Assembly (NCBI GenBank): GCA_017543725.1
Contig: JAFYFO010000227.1
Location: 1-8,239 of the forward strand
DNA length: 8,239 nt
Direction of reading: 5' to 3'
DNA from: Eubacterium sp.
GTDB lineage: Bacteria > Bacillota > Clostridia > Oscillospirales > Acutalibacteraceae
In this document: one piece after another, positions 5,355-8,239 of the stretch
Numbering within the stretch: the first letter of the stretch is position 1
Layout of the letters: every line of letters begins with the position of its first letter
Made by a program: the position numbers and the translations under genes
Notes under the pieces: generated by a model
Databases searched by the model: none
Told to the model about the DNA's origin: nothing
Seen by the model: the letters and a program-made list of their open reading frames with translations, nothing else

Positions 5355-6785
5355 TTAATTGCTTTTCTTTTTCTTCAGGAATTTATCAACAAGAAGCGTT
5401 ATCAGTTCTTTAATCGGCTTTATGTTGATAATAAACATAACTGCAACGAGGAATATTTCGATTGCGTATGTTGCGCCCCTGCCCTCTACCAGAAGAAGAA
5501 TAACGCACTGAGCGGCTAAAATCATTATTTCGGAAATAATAATCAGAGGTTTGAAATTAATTTTAACATATTTTCTTGTGTTCATACCCCTTGAGGAGAA
5601 AACAACCAAAAACGCAACAACAGTTGCAATTGCGGCGCCGTTTGCGCCCGTTCTCGGGATTAAAATCAGGTTGAGAAGAATATTTGTTAAAGCGCCCGAA
5701 AGAGCCGTTACCATTGCCATAACGCTCTTTTTTTCCGCCATATAAACACTTGCAAGGAAGTTAACATGGCAACTCATTGAAGTTGCGATAATCAAAATCG
5801 GAACATAGCGCCAGGATTCATAGAAGGAGGGCGCAACGAGAATTTTTGTGAAAAGTTGCGCAAAGAGAATGAGAAGCGAGGCAACCGTGAAAACTCCGCC
5901 GCTATATACTCTGAACACTTTAGTGAAGAAATCCGCTCTGCCCTCGTTATCGTATTCATCAACGGCGGATAATTGCCATGCGTCAATGAAGATTGATGAA
6001 AACATAATAATGAAATTCGGAATTTTTGAAGCGGCTGTATAAAGTCCGTTAGCGGAAGAGCCAATAAAATATGTTACCATATATCTATCCGAAACATTGA
6101 TTATCCACCAAAGGATTATGGTCGGCATAAGGGGCACCGAATATTTGAGCATATCAATTTTAAGCCCTTTTTGAATCTTCATCGGTGAAAGATATTTCCA
6201 GAGTTTGCAGGTTGTGAAAAGGAAGACAACCGAACAAGCGTCCGATGCGATAATTGCAAGGATATATCCGTTAACGCCCCATTTAAGCGGACCGAGGAAC
6301 AGAATAGTGAACAAAAGAGTTGTTGCGGTTGCAATAATTCCGTCGATTGCAAAAACTTTAACATAGCCCATACCGCGAACAAACTGCTGGCTGAGTTGGC
6401 GCGTTCCCGAAACAAGAACAAAGGCATATATCAAACCGATATAATCGCCCAATCTGAAATCGTTGATTGTTATTCTGCTCAAGGGATAAGCCAGAAGAAG
6501 GAAAATAATAAATCCCTGGAGCGTTGTTCTTACTCCGACATTTAAAACCTGCTTTTTATCCGCTGCCTTATCAAGCGCAAAGCGAAGCGCTGCGCTGTTT
6601 ATCTGCAAAAAAACAATGGGAATCAAAACATTTGCCGTTTGCTGAACCAAATCGGCAGCGCCGTACTCCCCTGTTTGCATCATTCTTGTTACAAACGGCA
6701 TCAACAGGAAACTCAGAACCTTTGATGAAAAGGTTCCGATTGCAAATATTATTGTGTTTGTCGCTAACTTTTTATACTTATCCAA
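5355..6785 (-). CDS. Wzx/MATE-like polysaccharide (lipid-linked oligosaccharide) flippase
   Basis: A 476-residue polytopic membrane protein with about 12-14 hydrophobic helices across its whole length. The start (KKLATNTIIFAIGTFSSKVL, from residue 6), the LLMPFVTRMMQTGEYGAADL segment (27-46) and the central WWIINVSDRYMVTYFIGSSANGLY stretch (226-249) are typical of the polysaccharide biosynthesis/flippase family in the MOP superfamily. The latter segment matches the usual SDRYMI...GVYA pattern. Members move undecaprenyl-linked sugar units across the cytoplasmic membrane. The C-terminus is basic (KKKKSN) and probably cytoplasmic. The start is a TTG: AGAGG lies seven bases upstream and no ATG or GTG occurs in frame near it; the next methionine (residue 29) would delete helix 1. 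Unusually, no glycosyltransferase or polymerase gene is adjacent, so the substrate cannot be guessed. It follows the propeller-protein gene across a 52-base gap holding a palindrome, probably in the same transcript. Confidence 0.9.
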   Translation of the reverse strand: MDKYKKLATNTIIFAIGTFSSKVLSFLLMPFVTRMMQTGEYGAADLVQQTANVLIPIVFLQINSAALRFALDKAADKKQVLNVGVRTTLQGFIIFLLLAYPLSRITINDFRLGDYIGLIYAFVLVSGTRQLSQQFVRGMGYVKVFAIDGIIATATTLLFTILFLGPLKWGVNGYILAIIASDACSVVFLFTTCKLWKYLSPMKIQKGLKIDMLKYSVPLMPTIILWWIINVSDRYMVTYFIGSSANGLYTAASKIPNFIIMFSSIFIDAWQLSAVDEYDNEGRADFFTKVFRVYSGGVFTVASLLILFAQLFTKILVAPSFYESWRYVPILIIATSMSCHVNFLASVYMAEKKSVMAMVTALSGALTNILLNLILIPRTGANGAAIATVVAFLVVFSSRGMNTRKYVKINFKPLIIISEIMILAAQCVILLLVEGRGATYAIEIFLVAVMFIINIKPIKELITLLVDKFLKKKKSN

Positions 6786-6803
6786 AACACTACCTCTTAT
6801 AAT

Positions 6804-6828
6804 TCGGGCGGATGATATCCGCCCCTAC
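6804..6828 (-). repeat. GC-rich REP-like intergenic palindrome
   Basis: The gap between the propeller gene and the flippase holds a perfect eight-base inverted repeat, GGGCGGAT with ATCCGCCC (6806-6813 and 6817-6824), around a three-base loop. On the minus strand it is flanked by GTAG and CGAATT. It is far more GC-rich than its surroundings. The form GTAGGGGCGG...CCGCCCG resembles small dispersed palindromes I recall from clostridial intergenic regions (recognition, not searched). No U-run follows, so it is not a canonical terminator. It may stabilise or attenuate the message upstream of the flippase. Confidence 0.6.
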
Positions 6829-6837
6829 TATGCACTG

Positions 6838-8064
6838 TTAATAACTCCAATGCCCTTTGCTGAACTTCATAACATTCGTTGACGAAGTCAGATTTGAACT
6901 TGCCTTATAATTCTTTTCACCGATGATGAAATCATATTCACCGCCGTGGTAGAAAGAAATACCGTCGGTTTCGCTGAGTTTATCGCTTTTAAGCATTGTT
7001 TTTGTTTCTTTACTGTTCATATTGAACTCTTTGAGAATGAGTTTATCAGACTTATAATCAGCATAAAAGAGCCTGTTTTTATCGGCAATAGGATAACCGA
7101 TATTGCAATTGGTTTTTGCAAGTTCAAAGTTTTTTTCACTTCCGAATTTCTGACGAACGATGAAATGACCCTCGCCGCTTTCGGTATCTCTTCTGATATA
7201 GTAAAGATATCCGTTTTCCATAACAAATCCCGTATTTTGCCTGTAATCGGTTGTTTCTCTGAAACGGCAAACCTTTTCTTTTGCTTCATTATCAATTGTT
7301 AAAAACTCAAGATTGCTTCCGTAGTAAACAGAGAAGAAAACTCTTTTCTTTGAAATTCCGATTAACTGCAAATCGTTATCCGCGGCGTTATAAAGAGTTG
7401 TCGGAATATGCTCTTTGACATCCATAATGCAAAGCGAATTATCGTTTGTTATATAATAAACGCTGTTGTTATAAACATAGGCAAATTTAACATTTTCCGC
7501 TATTGTTTTGGGCTTTGAAGTTCCCTTCTGAAGTTTTTTGAGTTTTGATGAACTTTCATCAACAAAATAGATATAATCCCCTCTTAAATTCATTGAAGAA
7601 AGAATATTATCAGTCTTATAAATCAGCGAATAATTCTCCGTTGACGGCGAAAAACGGTAGATTCCCTTGCCGTCTGCAATATGATAGATATAGTTATAAT
7701 CGTCGCCGACCTTGCCGCCGTTTAAAAGATTTCCGAGGAAGTTGCCTTTTTTGGAATCATCAAGTTTGAATTCATTATATTCAAGATAATCAAGCGTTTC
7801 AATCTCGGGAACGGCTTTAACGGTTGTTTTTTGCAAGGGCTGTTCGGTTGTAGTTTCTTCTTCGTGTTTAAAAACGCTGACAGCGCCCGATGGAAGCAAC
7901 TGAGTAAAATCATAGTCGGGAACGAGAATTTTTATTGTTATAAGAAAGGACGCAAGCGCGATAACTATCAGGCTTATCAGCAAAAGAATGAATTTGCCGA
8001 AAGTCATTTTTCCTTTCTTTCTTTCTTTGGGTTTAACCCTCATTTCATCATCAATATTTTTCAT
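6838..8064 (-). CDS. Membrane-anchored protein with DUF5050-like/beta-propeller repeats, function unknown
   Basis: A 408-residue protein that I do not recognise by function. Residues 1-20 are strongly basic (KPKERKKGK) and are followed by one transmembrane helix at about 22-48, which predicts a type II topology with the bulk outside. Residues 67-90 form a Thr/Glu/Pro-rich linker. From about 120 to the end a unit recurs every 37-46 residues: an aromatic pair on a beta-strand (YIYHI 125, YIYFV 164, VYYIT 202, VFFSV 242, LYYIR 287, LFYAD 332) followed by 8-12 polar residues and a second strand. Six clear copies plus a weaker last one suggest a propeller like DUF5050 proteins. It has no catalytic motif and no cell-wall anchor. 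Its ATG overlaps the proA stop by one base (TAATG). GGAGAAGG lies 12 or more bases upstream, rather far, so translational coupling to proA is likely. A sensory, binding or scaffold role at the envelope is only a guess. Confidence 0.85.
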   Translation of the reverse strand: MKNIDDEMRVKPKERKKGKMTFGKFILLLISLIVIALASFLITIKILVPDYDFTQLLPSGAVSVFKHEEETTTEQPLQKTTVKAVPEIETLDYLEYNEFKLDDSKKGNFLGNLLNGGKVGDDYNYIYHIADGKGIYRFSPSTENYSLIYKTDNILSSMNLRGDYIYFVDESSSKLKKLQKGTSKPKTIAENVKFAYVYNNSVYYITNDNSLCIMDVKEHIPTTLYNAADNDLQLIGISKKRVFFSVYYGSNLEFLTIDNEAKEKVCRFRETTDYRQNTGFVMENGYLYYIRRDTESGEGHFIVRQKFGSEKNFELAKTNCNIGYPIADKNRLFYADYKSDKLILKEFNMNSKETKTMLKSDKLSETDGISFYHGGEYDFIIGEKNYKASSNLTSSTNVMKFSKGHWSY

Positions 8065-8239
8065 TATCTTATTTGACCTTCTCCGTAAATCAAATATTTA
8101 GTTGATGTCAGTTGTTCAATTCCCATAGGTCCTCTTGCGTGGAGTTTCTGGGTTGAAATTCCGATTTCCGCGCCCAAACCGAATTCACCGCCGTCGGTAA
8201 ATCTCGTTGAAGCGTTGACATAAACGGAAGACGAATCTA
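8064..8239 (-). CDS. proA: Gamma-glutamyl phosphate reductase (glutamate-5-semialdehyde dehydrogenase), C-terminal part
   Basis: The last 57 codons of proA; the 5' part is beyond the window edge. The translation [20 protein letters not shown] (8237-8178), continuing [20 protein letters not shown] (8177-8118) and ending [10 protein letters not shown], is the highly conserved ProA C-terminus ([28 protein letters not shown]). ProA reduces gamma-glutamyl phosphate with NADPH to glutamate-5-semialdehyde in cytoplasmic proline synthesis. The segment includes the dimer-forming tail; the catalytic cysteine lies upstream and is not seen. The stop TAA (8066-8064) shares one base with the ATG of the membrane-anchored propeller gene. 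This is not the usual neighbour, since proB and proC are the expected partners; proB would be upstream, outside the window. The frame is intact. Confidence 0.96.
   Translation of the reverse strand, partial: DSSSVYVNASTRFTDGGEFGLGAEIGISTQKLHARGPMGIEQLTSTKYLIYGEGQIR

Noticed and set aside
6786..6837. A separate promoter for the flippase gene
   Set aside because: A TATAAG-like sequence occurs, but the position 17 bases upstream falls in the GC-rich palindrome with no -35 resemblance. Read-through from the upstream gene is simpler.

Overview
The window reads as chromosomal DNA of a low-to-moderate GC Firmicute, most likely an anaerobic gut-type Clostridia (Oscillospirales/Ruminococcaceae-like). 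Reasons: strong Shine-Dalgarno sites (GGAGG, AAGGA), near-consensus sigma-A promoters with 17-bp spacers, GlgP and GH13 sequence variants of clostridial type, a DUF2975/YozG-type membrane-protein-plus-regulator pair, and a short GC-rich intergenic palindrome of the kind scattered in such genomes. The family assignment is by recognition and the taxonomy is inference. Every supported gene lies on the minus strand, so transcription runs from the right edge (8239) to the left edge (1). I see no tRNA, rRNA, CRISPR array, insertion sequence or phage gene. No gap between genes exceeds about 132 bases.

Right block (8239 to 5355): the C-terminal 57 codons of proA (proline biosynthesis) run with a one-base TAATG overlap into a gene for a single-pass membrane-anchored protein with a repetitive, probably beta-propeller, extracytoplasmic domain. 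A GC-rich palindrome follows, then a TTG-started Wzx/MATE-like polysaccharide flippase with no glycosyltransferases beside it. No intrinsic terminator is visible after the flippase.

Central block (5354 to 791): a clear sigma-A promoter bracketed by a perfect 10-bp inverted repeat drives glgP (glycogen phosphorylase, with an unusual lysine-rich tail). A strong hairpin without a U-tract separates glgP from a cytoplasmic GH13 alpha-glucosidase/neopullulanase-type enzyme that lacks a Shine-Dalgarno site. The block ends in a textbook rho-independent terminator. Together these two enzymes form a glycogen/maltodextrin-degrading unit: GlgP releases glucose-1-phosphate from chain ends, and the GH13 enzyme can hydrolyse the resulting limit dextrins or maltooligosaccharides.

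Left block (790 to 1): an independent, near-consensus promoter with an imperfect dyad over its -35 box drives a four-helix DUF2975-type membrane protein and a small Xre/YozG-type repressor. A third gene, of which only six codons are inside the window, follows. The tight spacing and the Shine-Dalgarno sites inside the preceding coding sequences indicate one operon, plausibly autoregulated.

No clearly undescribed defence or mobile system is present. The points most worth a second look are the DUF2975/HTH operon with its candidate operator and unknown third gene, the glgP-GH13 leader hairpin, the lysine-rich GlgP tail, and the membrane-anchored propeller protein coupled to proA.
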